Shown here: positions 1 through 5,987 of the stretch, piece after piece
Layout of the letters: each line of letters starts with the position of its first letter
How positions within the stretch are numbered: position 1 is the first letter of the stretch
Assembly: GCA_004299665.1 (NCBI GenBank)
Contig: SCQZ01000252.1
Span: 1 to 12,533, forward strand
Direction of reading: 5' to 3'
Source: Jatrophihabitans sp.
GTDB taxonomy: Bacteria > Actinomycetota > Actinomycetes > Mycobacteriales > Jatrophihabitantaceae
Length of the DNA: 12,533 bases
Notes under the pieces: generated by a model
Seen by the model: only the letters and a program-made list of their open reading frames with translations
What the model was told of the DNA's origin: nothing
Databases searched by the model: none
Made by a program: the position numbers and the translations under genes

Positions 1-508
1 GGTGCGGCACACCCTCAAGTCCCTGGGGCCGAAGGTGCTCGCCGAGCGGATGGTCGCCGACTACGTACAGCAGCTGTACGCCCCCGCGGCGCTGTCCTCG
101 TCCCGGCTGGCGGCGGAAGGCTACGCCGCGGCCCGGGACCTGGCCGGATGGCGCCGATCGGTGCTGGCGGCATGGCCCGGCGTGCGCGTGCTGTACGTCG
201 ACGCCCAGCTCGACGGCGAGGCGCAGATCGGCGGCCGGATCGCGCTGCGGGCGGAGGTCGCGCTGAACGGGCTGACGCCGCAGGACGTCGACGTCCAGGC
301 GGTGTTCGGCCCGGCCGACACCGACGATCGGATCACCGACCCGCGCACCGTGCACCTGCAGGTCAACGGCGCCACCGACGGCTCGACGCACTTCACCGGC
401 GAGATCCCGCTCGAGCGGACCGGGTCGTTCGGGTACACGGTGCGGGTGCTGCCGCGGCACGACCTGCTGGCCTCGCCCGCCGAGCTGGGCGTCGTGGCGA
501 TCGCCTGA
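1..508 (+). CDS. glgP: Alpha-glucan phosphorylase, C-terminal end (5' partial)
   Basis: Only the last 168 or so codons are present; reading frame begins at base 2 and stops with TGA at 506-508. The product would release glucose-1-phosphate from alpha-1,4-glucans (glycogen or maltodextrin) in the cytoplasm. The segment starts with RHTLKSLGPKVLAERMVADY, which matches the end of the catalytic part of actinobacterial DUF3417-type phosphorylases as I remember them. It is followed by the extra C-terminal beta-rich tail of this subfamily, ending in a GSFGYTVRVLPRHDLLASPAELG stretch. The pyridoxal-phosphate lysine and the active site lie left of the window and cannot be checked. It converges on the polyprenyl synthase gene with only 4 bp between the stops. 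The GTG at base 2 is an internal valine, not a start. Family call is confident; substrate preference is not visible. Confidence 0.88.
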   Translation, partial: VRHTLKSLGPKVLAERMVADYVQQLYAPAALSSSRLAAEGYAAARDLAGWRRSVLAAWPGVRVLYVDAQLDGEAQIGGRIALRAEVALNGLTPQDVDVQAVFGPADTDDRITDPRTVHLQVNGATDGSTHFTGEIPLERTGSFGYTVRVLPRHDLLASPAELGVVAIA

Positions 509-519
509 GCCGTCAGGTG
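502..519. terminator. Hairpin between convergent stop codons, possible bidirectional terminator
   Basis: CCTGA (504-508) pairs with TCAGG (513-517) across a 4-nt loop that is exactly the intergenic gap. The stem extends by a G-T wobble (503/518) and a C-G pair (502/519). The glgP stop TGA (506-508) and the polyprenyl synthase stop (TCA, 513-515) sit in opposite arms, so both transcripts can form the same structure. There is no T-run, so it would not be a classical intrinsic terminator; actinobacteria often use such U-less hairpins. Function is inferred. Confidence 0.4.
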
Positions 520-1580
520 TGACGCCGGGTGGCCGCCGTCGCCAGCTCGGCCAGCGCGGCCCGGCTGTCGGCGCCGATCCCCGGGGCATCGAGGGCGGCC
601 AGCGCCGCCTCGGCCCGTTCGGCGATGCGCTTCTCCACCTCGTCCAGGGCGCCGGTGCGGACGATCACCTCACGCACCGCGGCGACGGCGTCCTCGTCCA
701 TGGCGCGGTCGCCGAGTTCGGAGCGCAGCAGTTGCGCCTCGATCGCGGTCGCCGAGCGCATCGCCAGCGCCACCAGCAGCGTGCGCTTGCCCTCGCGCAG
801 GTCGTCGCCGGCGGGTTTGCCGGTGACCTCCGGGTCGCCGAAGACGCCGAGCACGTCGTCGCGCAGCTGGAACGCCTCTCCCAGGGGCACGCCGTACCCG
901 CTCAGCGCCACGAATGTCTCCGGCGGCGAGCCGGCCGCGGCCGCGCCGAGGTGCAGCGGTCCCTCCACCGTGTACTTGCCCGTCTTGAACTCCGCGACCC
1001 GCAACGCGTCCTCGACGGAGAATCCCCCGCGGGCCTGCACGAGCACGTCGAGGTACTGCCCGGCCAGGACCAGTTCGCGCATCCGGTCGTAGGCCTCCCG
1101 CACCAGCGGTGAGGGGGCGCTGCTCATGAACATCGCGTCCGCCCACGACAGCAGCAGGTCACCGAGCAGGATCGCCGCCGCCGTCCCGAACGCCGCCGGA
1201 TCGCCGCGCCAGCCGCTGTCGCGGTGCAGTTGGGCGAAGGCGACGTGGCTCGCGGGACGGCCACGGCGCGTCGCCGAGGCGTCCATCACGTCGTCGTGCA
1301 CCAGGGCGCAGCCGTGCAGCAGTTCCAGGCTCGCCGCGGCGATCACGAGGTCGGTGTCGTCGTCGGTGCCGGGCCGGGTGGCGCGCCAGCCCCAGTACGC
1401 GAACTGCGGGCGCAGCCGCTTGCCGCCGTCGAGGACGAAACGCCGTGCCTCGGCCGCCATGTCGGCGAGTTCCGGGCCGACCTCGGCGAGCGCGGCCGCG
1501 CGGGCGGCGAGGAACGCGGACAGCTGTGCCTGGACTCGCGCCACGACGGCGTCGGCGGGCGAGGACACGTGAGCCGACAT
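513..1580 (-). CDS. idsA: trans-polyprenyl diphosphate synthase (GGPP-synthase-like)
   Basis: A 355-residue polyprenyl synthetase, a usual length for the family. It would condense isopentenyl diphosphate with allylic diphosphates in the cytoplasm to give a C20 or longer chain for carotenoids, quinones or other isoprenoids. Visible motifs are GGKRLRP (residues 52-58), the first aspartate-rich motif DDVMD (96-100) and the second, DDVLG (241-245), followed by GDPEVTGKPAGDDLREGKRT. The positions four and five residues before the first motif are Ala92 and Cys91. Such small residues are usual in enzymes making GGPP or longer rather than FPP, but chain length is not proven. The ATG at 1580 gives the first well-behaved N-terminus; the frame stays open further upstream but only as antisense of metF. 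It diverges from metF across 13 bp and has no Shine-Dalgarno, fitting a leaderless mRNA. It could supply precursors to the carotenoid-type genes at 3003-4900. Confidence 0.9.
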   Translation of the reverse strand: MSAHVSSPADAVVARVQAQLSAFLAARAAALAEVGPELADMAAEARRFVLDGGKRLRPQFAYWGWRATRPGTDDDTDLVIAAASLELLHGCALVHDDVMDASATRRGRPASHVAFAQLHRDSGWRGDPAAFGTAAAILLGDLLLSWADAMFMSSAPSPLVREAYDRMRELVLAGQYLDVLVQARGGFSVEDALRVAEFKTGKYTVEGPLHLGAAAAGSPPETFVALSGYGVPLGEAFQLRDDVLGVFGDPEVTGKPAGDDLREGKRTLLVALAMRSATAIEAQLLRSELGDRAMDEDAVAAVREVIVRTGALDEVEKRIAERAEAALAALDAPGIGADSRAALAELATAATRRHT

Positions 1581-1594
1581 TACGCTGACGATCG
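1581..1594 (+). promoter_or_regulatory. Predicted leaderless promoter of metF
   Basis: TACGCT (1581-1586) fits the actinobacterial -10 pattern TANNNT and lies 7 nt before the metF GTG at 1594, so +1 would coincide with the start codon. There is no Shine-Dalgarno sequence and no convincing -35. The box is interlocked with the opposing -10 box of the polyprenyl synthase promoter. Confidence 0.45.
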
Positions 1595-1616
1595 TGGGTG
1601 AGACGGTGCGGGACAA
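1581..1616 (-). promoter_or_regulatory. Predicted promoter of the polyprenyl synthase gene (leaderless)
   Basis: On the minus strand, TTGTCC (1616-1611) is followed after 17 bp by GATCGT (1593-1588), then 7 nt to the ATG at 1580. The -35 matches TTGACA at 4 of 6 positions. The -10 keeps the key A at position 2 and T at position 6 but has G at position 1. The spacing predicts that transcription starts at the ATG itself. Most of the promoter lies inside the metF coding region. Confidence 0.45.
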
Positions 1617-2478
1617 GCTGGCGCAGGGGCGGCCGACGTTCTCGTTCGAGTTCTTCCCGCCCAAGACCGCCGACGACGACCATGCGCTGTGGCAGACGAT
1701 CCGCGAGCTCGAGGCCCTGCACCCCTCGTTCGTGTCGGTCACGTACGGTGCCGGCGGCTCGACCCGGGCACGCACGATCGAGATCACCGAGCGCATCGCG
1801 AGCGACACCACGCTGCTGCCGGTGGCCCACTTCACGGCGGTCAACCACTCGATCGCCGAGTTGCGTTCGCTGATCGGCAACCTGGCCGCCGTCGGCGTCA
1901 CCAACATGCTGGCCATCCGCGGCGACCCGCCCGGGGACCCCAACGGCGAATGGATCAAGCATCCCGACGGCGTCGAGTACGCCGCCCAACTGGTCGAACT
2001 GATGCGCGAGTCCGGGGACTTCTGCGTCGGCGTCGCCGCGTTCCCCTTCAAGCACCCGCGATCGGCCACGGTCGAGGAGGACACGGCCCGGTTCGTGGCC
2101 AAGTGCCGCGCCGGTGCCGACTACGCGATCACCCAGATGTTCTTCGACGTCGACGACTACCTGCGGCTGCGCGACCGCGTCAGCGCCGCGGGCTGTGACG
2201 TCCCGATCCTGGCGGGGCTGATGCCGGTGACGAACCTGGGGGTGATCACGCGCTCGGAGCAGCTGTCCGGCGCGCCGTTCCCGGCGCGGCTGGCGGCCCG
2301 CTTCGCCGCGGTCGCACACGACCCCAAGGCCGTGCGCTCGATGGGGATCTACGAGAGCTCCAAGCTCGCCGAACGGCTGCTGGACGAGGGGGTCCCCGGC
2401 ATCCACTTCATCACCTTCAACCGGTCGAAGGCGACGCGCGAAGTCTGGGCGAACCTGGCTCTCGGTGCCCGCGTCTGA
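1594..2478 (+). CDS. metF: 5,10-methylenetetrahydrofolate reductase
   Basis: A 294-residue MetF, typical of bacterial enzymes. This is a FAD-containing cytoplasmic TIM-barrel protein that reduces 5,10-methylene-THF to 5-methyl-THF, the methyl donor for methionine synthase. The N-terminus carries the family FSFEFFPPK segment with the expected catalytic Glu (residue 19). It is followed by VSVTYGAGGSTR, then NMLAIRGDPPGD with the conserved RGD, and DYAITQMFFD in the middle; GIHFITFN lies near the end. The GTG at 1594 is chosen because it gives the usual short lead before FSFEFFPPK and sits at leaderless distance from a TANNNT box. It diverges from the polyprenyl synthase gene, and its stop overlaps the start of the CDP-alcohol phosphatidyltransferase gene by 14 bp, so the two are probably co-transcribed. 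No S-box riboswitch or B12 element fits in the 13-bp upstream gap. Confidence 0.96.
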   Translation: MGETVRDKLAQGRPTFSFEFFPPKTADDDHALWQTIRELEALHPSFVSVTYGAGGSTRARTIEITERIASDTTLLPVAHFTAVNHSIAELRSLIGNLAAVGVTNMLAIRGDPPGDPNGEWIKHPDGVEYAAQLVELMRESGDFCVGVAAFPFKHPRSATVEEDTARFVAKCRAGADYAITQMFFDVDDYLRLRDRVSAAGCDVPILAGLMPVTNLGVITRSEQLSGAPFPARLAARFAAVAHDPKAVRSMGIYESSKLAERLLDEGVPGIHFITFNRSKATREVWANLALGARV

Positions 2479-3136
2479 GACGGCGGGGCGGGACCGGGCG
2501 CGTCGGGAGTGGTCCCGGCTGCACGGCGGGATCGACCCCCGCCGGCTGCCGCTGCTCGACCTGTGGCTGCGGGGCATGTGGGTGCTCGCGCGGCCGCTGG
2601 CGGCGCTACGGGTCGCACCCCTCACACTGACGGCCCTCGGGGCGGCGCTGGCGCTGGCCGCGCTGGCCCTGGCCGGCGTCCTGCCCGCCGCCGCGCTGGC
2701 GCTGGTGCTGCTCGCAAGCGTCTGCGACGGGCTGGACGGCGCCGTCGCGGTGCTGGCGGGGCGGGCGAGCCGGCTCGGCTCGGGCGCCGACAAGCTCGCC
2801 GACAGGGTCGCGGACTGCGCCTTCGCCCTGGTGATCTGGCGCTGCGGCGCGCCGCTGTGGCTGGCGGTGGCCGCCGGGTCGCTGTCGCTGCTGCACGAGG
2901 TCGGGCGCAGCGTGCTCGCCGGGCCGCGACGGTTCCGGCTGACCGTTGCCGAGCGCCCGACCCGGGTCGTCTGCACGGTGCTGGCCTGCCTGTGCGCGGC
3001 GGTCAGCGCGGCGCACTGGCCCGCCACGGTCTGCGCGGCGGTGTGGACGGCCCTGGCGCTGGCCGGTCTGGCGCAACTCGCACCGGCCGGCCCTTCCACC
3101 GCGCGCGGTCGCGCACCGCGAAGGAGCGGGCGGTGA
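2465..3136 (+). CDS. CDP-alcohol phosphatidyltransferase family membrane protein
   Basis: A 223-residue integral membrane protein carrying the CDP-alcohol phosphotransferase signature D-x2-D-G-x2-A-R-x8-G-x3-D-x3-D. It reads D88, D91-G92, A95, G105, D109, D113, with the usual Arg replaced by Val96. Family members move a phosphoalcohol from a CDP-alcohol to a second alcohol, making phosphatidylglycerol-phosphate, phosphatidylinositol-phosphate, cardiolipin and similar lipids. About five to six hydrophobic helices are visible, from residue 52 to about 205. The GTG at 2465 keeps the WSRLHGGIDPRRLPLLDLWL lead, which looks like conserved protein; an internal ATG at 2576 is the alternative. The start lies inside metF, suggesting translational coupling. 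The 3' end overlaps the convergent glycosyltransferase gene by 134 bp. Neither substrate can be named from sequence. The lipid and carotenoid neighbours suggest an unusual membrane lipid or terpenoid product. Confidence 0.85.
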   Translation: MPASETAGRDRARREWSRLHGGIDPRRLPLLDLWLRGMWVLARPLAALRVAPLTLTALGAALALAALALAGVLPAAALALVLLASVCDGLDGAVAVLAGRASRLGSGADKLADRVADCAFALVIWRCGAPLWLAVAAGSLSLLHEVGRSVLAGPRRFRLTVAERPTRVVCTVLACLCAAVSAAHWPATVCAAVWTALALAGLAQLAPAGPSTARGRAPRRSGR

Positions 3137-4154
3137 GGTAACCGAACGCGGCGACCGATACCGGGTGCGCGAACGCGTCCGGAACGACGCGCCCCCCGGT
3201 TGCGCGCGCCGTGACGACCCGCCCGGCGACGCCGGCCAGGTACCCGGCCAGCCCGGCCCGCGAGCCGCACAGGGCCGCGACCGGCGGCACGAGGTATGCG
3301 AGCGTGAGGGCGCCGACGACCGCGGCGGCGCCGCCGGGGGAGCCGAACGCGGCCCACAGCGACTTGCCGTAGCCGTCACGCAGTTGCGGCCAGTCCCGGT
3401 ACATGCGGCACGTGGCCGAGGTGGTGCCGTCGACGTAGCCGCCGCGCCCGCCAGCGCGCTTGATCGCCCGCAGCAGCGCGAGGTCGTCGAGCACCTCGGC
3501 GCGGACGGCATCGTGACCGCCGGCGCGTTCGTACGCCTCCCGCCGCACCACGAGGAACTGCCCGTTGGCCGCCCCGAGCGACGGTCGTGGCGACCGCTCG
3601 GCGAGCCGCAGCGGCAACGCCGTCAGCACCGACCACTGCAGCAGCGGCTGCACCAGGCGCTCGGCGACGGATCCGGCCACCTGCCGCGGGTGCGGCGCCA
3701 CGAGGTCCAGGCCGAGCCGCTCCAGCAGCGCGACGGCCGAACCGACGGCACCCGGTTCCAGCACGACGTCCGCGTCGAGGAACACCAGGACGTCCCCGCC
3801 CGCCGCCGCGGCCAGTTGCGCGCAGGCGTGCGGCTTGCCGAGCCAGCCCGCCGGGAGTCGGGCGCCGGTGCGGATCCGCACCCGGGGATCGCCGGCCGCC
3901 GCGACGCGTGCCGCCTCGGCGGTGCCGTCGCTCGAGCCGTCGTCGAGGACGATGATCTCGGCGACGTCCTGCGCCAGCAGCGCCCGCACGCACGCGCCGA
4001 TCGTGCTCCGTTCGTCACGGGCGGGGACGAGGGCCGAGACCCGCAGCCCGCTCGTGGCGCCGGCGACCGGGCGCCGCACGAGCCGCACGTTGACGGCGGC
4101 GTGTGCGGCCCCTGCGGCGGCCAGCCCCGCGCCGAGGCGCACCAGCCGGCTCAC
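3003..4154 (-). CDS. Family 2 glycosyltransferase, CruG/CrtQ-like (probable carotenoid or lipid glycosyltransferase)
   Basis: A 383-residue membrane-associated GT-A glycosyltransferase. An N-terminal hydrophobic segment (about residues 5-22) leads into the GT2 core: ALVPARDERSTI (41-52), DDGSSDG (71-77), WLGKPHA (104-110) and the metal/nucleotide-binding DAD (127-129). An acceptor-side LDDLAL (222-227) and MYRDW followed by GYGKSLWAAFG (251-271) come next. Hydrophobic helices lie around 275-310 and 325-345, and a W-K-G-R motif (353-356) is near the C-terminus. This layout is typical of GT2 enzymes acting on lipid acceptors such as carotenoids. The GTG at 4154 is chosen because it forms a GTGA overlap with the cruF-like stop, indicating tight coupling. 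In cyanobacteria CruF hydrates and CruG glycosylates the same carotenoid end, so the pairing supports that role. Sugar and acceptor are not known. The last 44 codons overlap the convergent phosphatidyltransferase gene. Confidence 0.8.
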   Translation of the reverse strand: MSRLVRLGAGLAAAGAAHAAVNVRLVRRPVAGATSGLRVSALVPARDERSTIGACVRALLAQDVAEIIVLDDGSSDGTAEAARVAAAGDPRVRIRTGARLPAGWLGKPHACAQLAAAAGGDVLVFLDADVVLEPGAVGSAVALLERLGLDLVAPHPRQVAGSVAERLVQPLLQWSVLTALPLRLAERSPRPSLGAANGQFLVVRREAYERAGGHDAVRAEVLDDLALLRAIKRAGGRGGYVDGTTSATCRMYRDWPQLRDGYGKSLWAAFGSPGGAAAVVGALTLAYLVPPVAALCGSRAGLAGYLAGVAGRVVTARATGGRVVPDAFAHPVSVAAFGYLTARSFAVRDRARWKGRPVRVAPDRPAPGPSTPPRRPWRASAPR

Positions 4155-4900
4155 CGGGACCGGATCCGGAGCCGGGCAAGCAGCGGGACAGCCACCGCCG
4201 CCATCGCGGCACCACCCCACGCCGCGGCGGCCGGCAGCGCCAGGAAGGCGGCCAGGGCCAGGACCGAGGACAGCCACGTCCAGACGAACAACGTGATCGC
4301 GACGGCGTCACCCGGTGCCGGCGCGCGCACGACCGGCTGCAGCAGCGCGGCGACCACCAGCGAGACCAGCAGCCAGCCGCCGAGGTTGCTGAGCGGGACG
4401 GTGGGCACGCCGGGCAGGTGCGGCCGCGGGTGCTCCCACCGCCAGCCACCGGCGGCCACGAGTTGCGGGTCGAGGAACAGGTCCCACGACGCCAGGGCCC
4501 ATGCCGTGGCGGCCACCCGCAGCGGCACCGGGCCGGCCAGCCGCGCGGCGACCACCGCCGCGGGCCAGGCGAACATCAGCCAGGCCAGCCCGATCAGCAC
4601 CGGGGCACCGAGCAGCCGGGGACCGAGGTGGCCGGTGTAGGCGTAGGAGCCGAACGGGAAGCCGGTGTTCACGCCGACGATCTCCGCCGCCAGCCCCACG
4701 AGGCCGGCGCCGACCAGTGCGGCTCCGGCCCGTACGCCGCGCCCGACCCAGGCCGTCGTCAGGGAGGCGGCGGCGAACAGGCAGACGACGACCACGATCA
4801 GCACGTCGCGGGCGGTGCCGGACGCCAGCGGGTAGCAGATCTGCGTAGCGATGGTTGCCGCGGCGAGCAGCGCGGGCAGCCGCGGGTCAGCCCGCGTCAC
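4151..4900 (-). CDS. cruF: CruF-like carotenoid 1',2'-hydratase (DUF422 family)
   Basis: A 249-residue polytopic membrane protein of the CruF/DUF422 carotenoid biosynthesis family, which is the usual size. Characterised members (Deinococcus, cyanobacteria, haloarchaea) add water to the terminal C-1',2' double bond of acyclic or monocyclic carotenoids. Supporting motifs are AEIVGVNTGFPFGSYAYTG (72-90), DLFLDP (140-145), GGWRWEHP (151-158) and GVPTVPLSNLGGWLL (about 163-177). About seven hydrophobic helices are visible. The start is taken as GTG at 4900, which overlaps the acetyltransferase stop by 14 bp. The GTGA overlap with the downstream glycosyltransferase implies co-translation and a shared pathway. 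No phytoene synthase, desaturase or cyclase gene is in the window, so the substrate must be made elsewhere. Family membership is firm; the exact substrate is inferred. Confidence 0.85.
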   Translation of the reverse strand: MTRADPRLPALLAAATIATQICYPLASGTARDVLIVVVVCLFAAASLTTAWVGRGVRAGAALVGAGLVGLAAEIVGVNTGFPFGSYAYTGHLGPRLLGAPVLIGLAWLMFAWPAAVVAARLAGPVPLRVAATAWALASWDLFLDPQLVAAGGWRWEHPRPHLPGVPTVPLSNLGGWLLVSLVVAALLQPVVRAPAPGDAVAITLFVWTWLSSVLALAAFLALPAAAAWGGAAMAAVAVPLLARLRIRSR

Positions 4901-5483
4901 GGAGCGGCAGCACGGCACCGAGGACCGCGAAGGGCCGGGCGTCCCCCGGGAACAGATAGCGACGGCGCAGATCGACGAAGCCGAGGTCCCGGTACAGGCG
5001 GAACGCCCGGGTGTCCGCGTCGGGCGTGGACAGCAGGACGGCGTGGTGGGGGAGCGACGCGGCCAGCCGGACCAGCAGGTCGCGGCCGATCCCGATGCCC
5101 TGGTACTCGGGCAGCATGTGCAGCTCCGACAACTCGAAGGCGTCGGTGAGCCACCGCTCCCGCAGTTGCGGATCGAGGGCACGCCGCACCAGGTCGTGCC
5201 ACCACTGGCCCGGCGAGGTCGTATACCCGTAGCCGAACCCGACGAGGGTCCCGTCCGGGAGCAGGGCGGCGCGGCAGGCGAAACCCTCGTTGCGCGCGTG
5301 CGATCGCGCGGTGGCCGCCCGCTGCCGCGCGGCGTGCGGCGGGTACTGCATCGCGCGGGCGTAGATGTCCATCGCCTCGTCGACGTGCGCGGCGAACTCG
5401 TCCGGCAGCCACGCCTGCACGCGCGGGGACCCGTCGCGGGTCTGCTGGGGTGTGGACCGCACCTGCCGATCGTGCCGCATCAC
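4887..5483 (-). CDS. GNAT family N-acetyltransferase
   Basis: A 198-residue single-domain GNAT protein, which would transfer an acetyl group from acetyl-CoA to an amine. The acetyl-CoA pyrophosphate loop Q/R-x-x-G-x-G/A is present as QGIGIG (128-133). It is preceded by the beta-4 strand ELSELHMLPEY and followed by the usual DTRAFRLYRDLGF segment (about 155-167). The N-terminal third (residues 20-75) is helix-rich with several Arg and His residues and has no motif I recognise. The coding frame begins GTG-ATG at 5483-5478; either could be the start, and neither has a clear Shine-Dalgarno. It lies 36 bp after ybaK and overlaps cruF by 14 bp, so it belongs to the same unit. The acceptor is unknown; neighbours offer no obvious amine substrate. 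Confidence 0.85.
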   Translation of the reverse strand: MMRHDRQVRSTPQQTRDGSPRVQAWLPDEFAAHVDEAMDIYARAMQYPPHAARQRAATARSHARNEGFACRAALLPDGTLVGFGYGYTTSPGQWWHDLVRRALDPQLRERWLTDAFELSELHMLPEYQGIGIGRDLLVRLAASLPHHAVLLSTPDADTRAFRLYRDLGFVDLRRRYLFPGDARPFAVLGAVLPLRDAG

Positions 5484-5504
5484 GGGGCGCTGCCGCGAGG
5501 TCGG

Positions 5505-5521
5505 GACGGGCGACGCCCGTC
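5505..5521. terminator. Perfect 7-bp hairpin between ybaK and the acetyltransferase gene
   Basis: GACGGGC (5505-5511) and GCCCGTC (5515-5521) form a perfect 7-bp GC-rich stem with a 3-nt loop. It overlaps the ybaK stop codon (5520-5522 read on the minus strand) and lies about 22 bp before the GTG of the acetyltransferase gene. No T-run follows. It could partly terminate transcription or protect the mRNA end inside the operon; the role is inferred. Confidence 0.35.
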
Positions 5522-5987
5522 AGGCGACGTCGGCCGGCGTGCCGCCCGTCAGCCGCACGAGTTCGGCGAAGCTGGTCGGGAAGACCGCGTGCGGGATGCC
5601 GCCGGCGGCCCACACCTGCTCGAACGGCTCGAGCGCGGTGTCCACGAGCGTGCGGATCGGGGCCGGGTGGCCCGTGGGGGCGACCCCGCCGATCGGCTGC
5701 CCGGTCTCCTGCAGGACGAACTCCGGGGTGGCCCGCGACAGCCGGGCGGTGCCGACCGCCGCCGCGACCTTGGCCGTGTCCACCCGGTGCGCACCGCTGG
5801 TCAGCACGAGCAGCGCGGTCCGCTCCGCGGTGGTGAACACCAGGGAGTTGGCGATCGCCCCGACCGGCACGCCGAGCAGCGCGGCCGCGGCAGCGGCCGT
5901 GGGCGCCGGTTCGTCCAGGATGCGGACCCGGCCGGCCAGCCCGGCGGCGGCCAGCGCGTCGTCGACGATCTCGCAGTTGCGATGCAC
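5520..5987 (-). CDS. ybaK: YbaK/EbsC family aminoacyl-tRNA deacylase-like protein
   Basis: A 155-residue stand-alone editing-domain protein related to YbaK and ProX, which hydrolyse mischarged aminoacyl-tRNAs in the cytoplasm. Family landmarks are IANSLVF, LTSGAHRVD, the glycine-rich loop GQPIGGVAPTGHPAP and WAAGGIPHAVFPTSF near the C-terminus. The Lys that YbaK/ProX proteins carry in the 'KSLVF' strand is Asn here. Which tRNA or amino acid it edits is unknown. I chose GTG at 5987 because the product then begins MHRN and the codon lies 7 nt after a TANNNT box (leaderless). A TTG at 5996 in the same frame would add MRF and is the alternative. It is the first gene of the leftward unit leading to the acetyltransferase, cruF and glycosyltransferase genes, and diverges from the HEPN gene. 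Confidence 0.87.
   Translation of the reverse strand: MHRNCEIVDDALAAAGLAGRVRILDEPAPTAAAAAALLGVPVGAIANSLVFTTAERTALLVLTSGAHRVDTAKVAAAVGTARLSRATPEFVLQETGQPIGGVAPTGHPAPIRTLVDTALEPFEQVWAAGGIPHAVFPTSFAELVRLTGGTPADVA

Noticed and set aside
1581..2102. N-terminal extension of the polyprenyl synthase to an ATG-type start at 2102
   Set aside because: The extra 174 residues are antisense to metF, rich in Ser and unlike any prenyl synthase; the family-like N-terminus begins at 1580.
1159..3357. A 732-codon open frame on the minus strand running through metF and the phosphatidyltransferase gene
   Set aside because: Its translation is low-complexity Arg/Ala/Gly text with no family signature, and it lies antisense to two clear genes. 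Long antisense frames are expected at this GC content.
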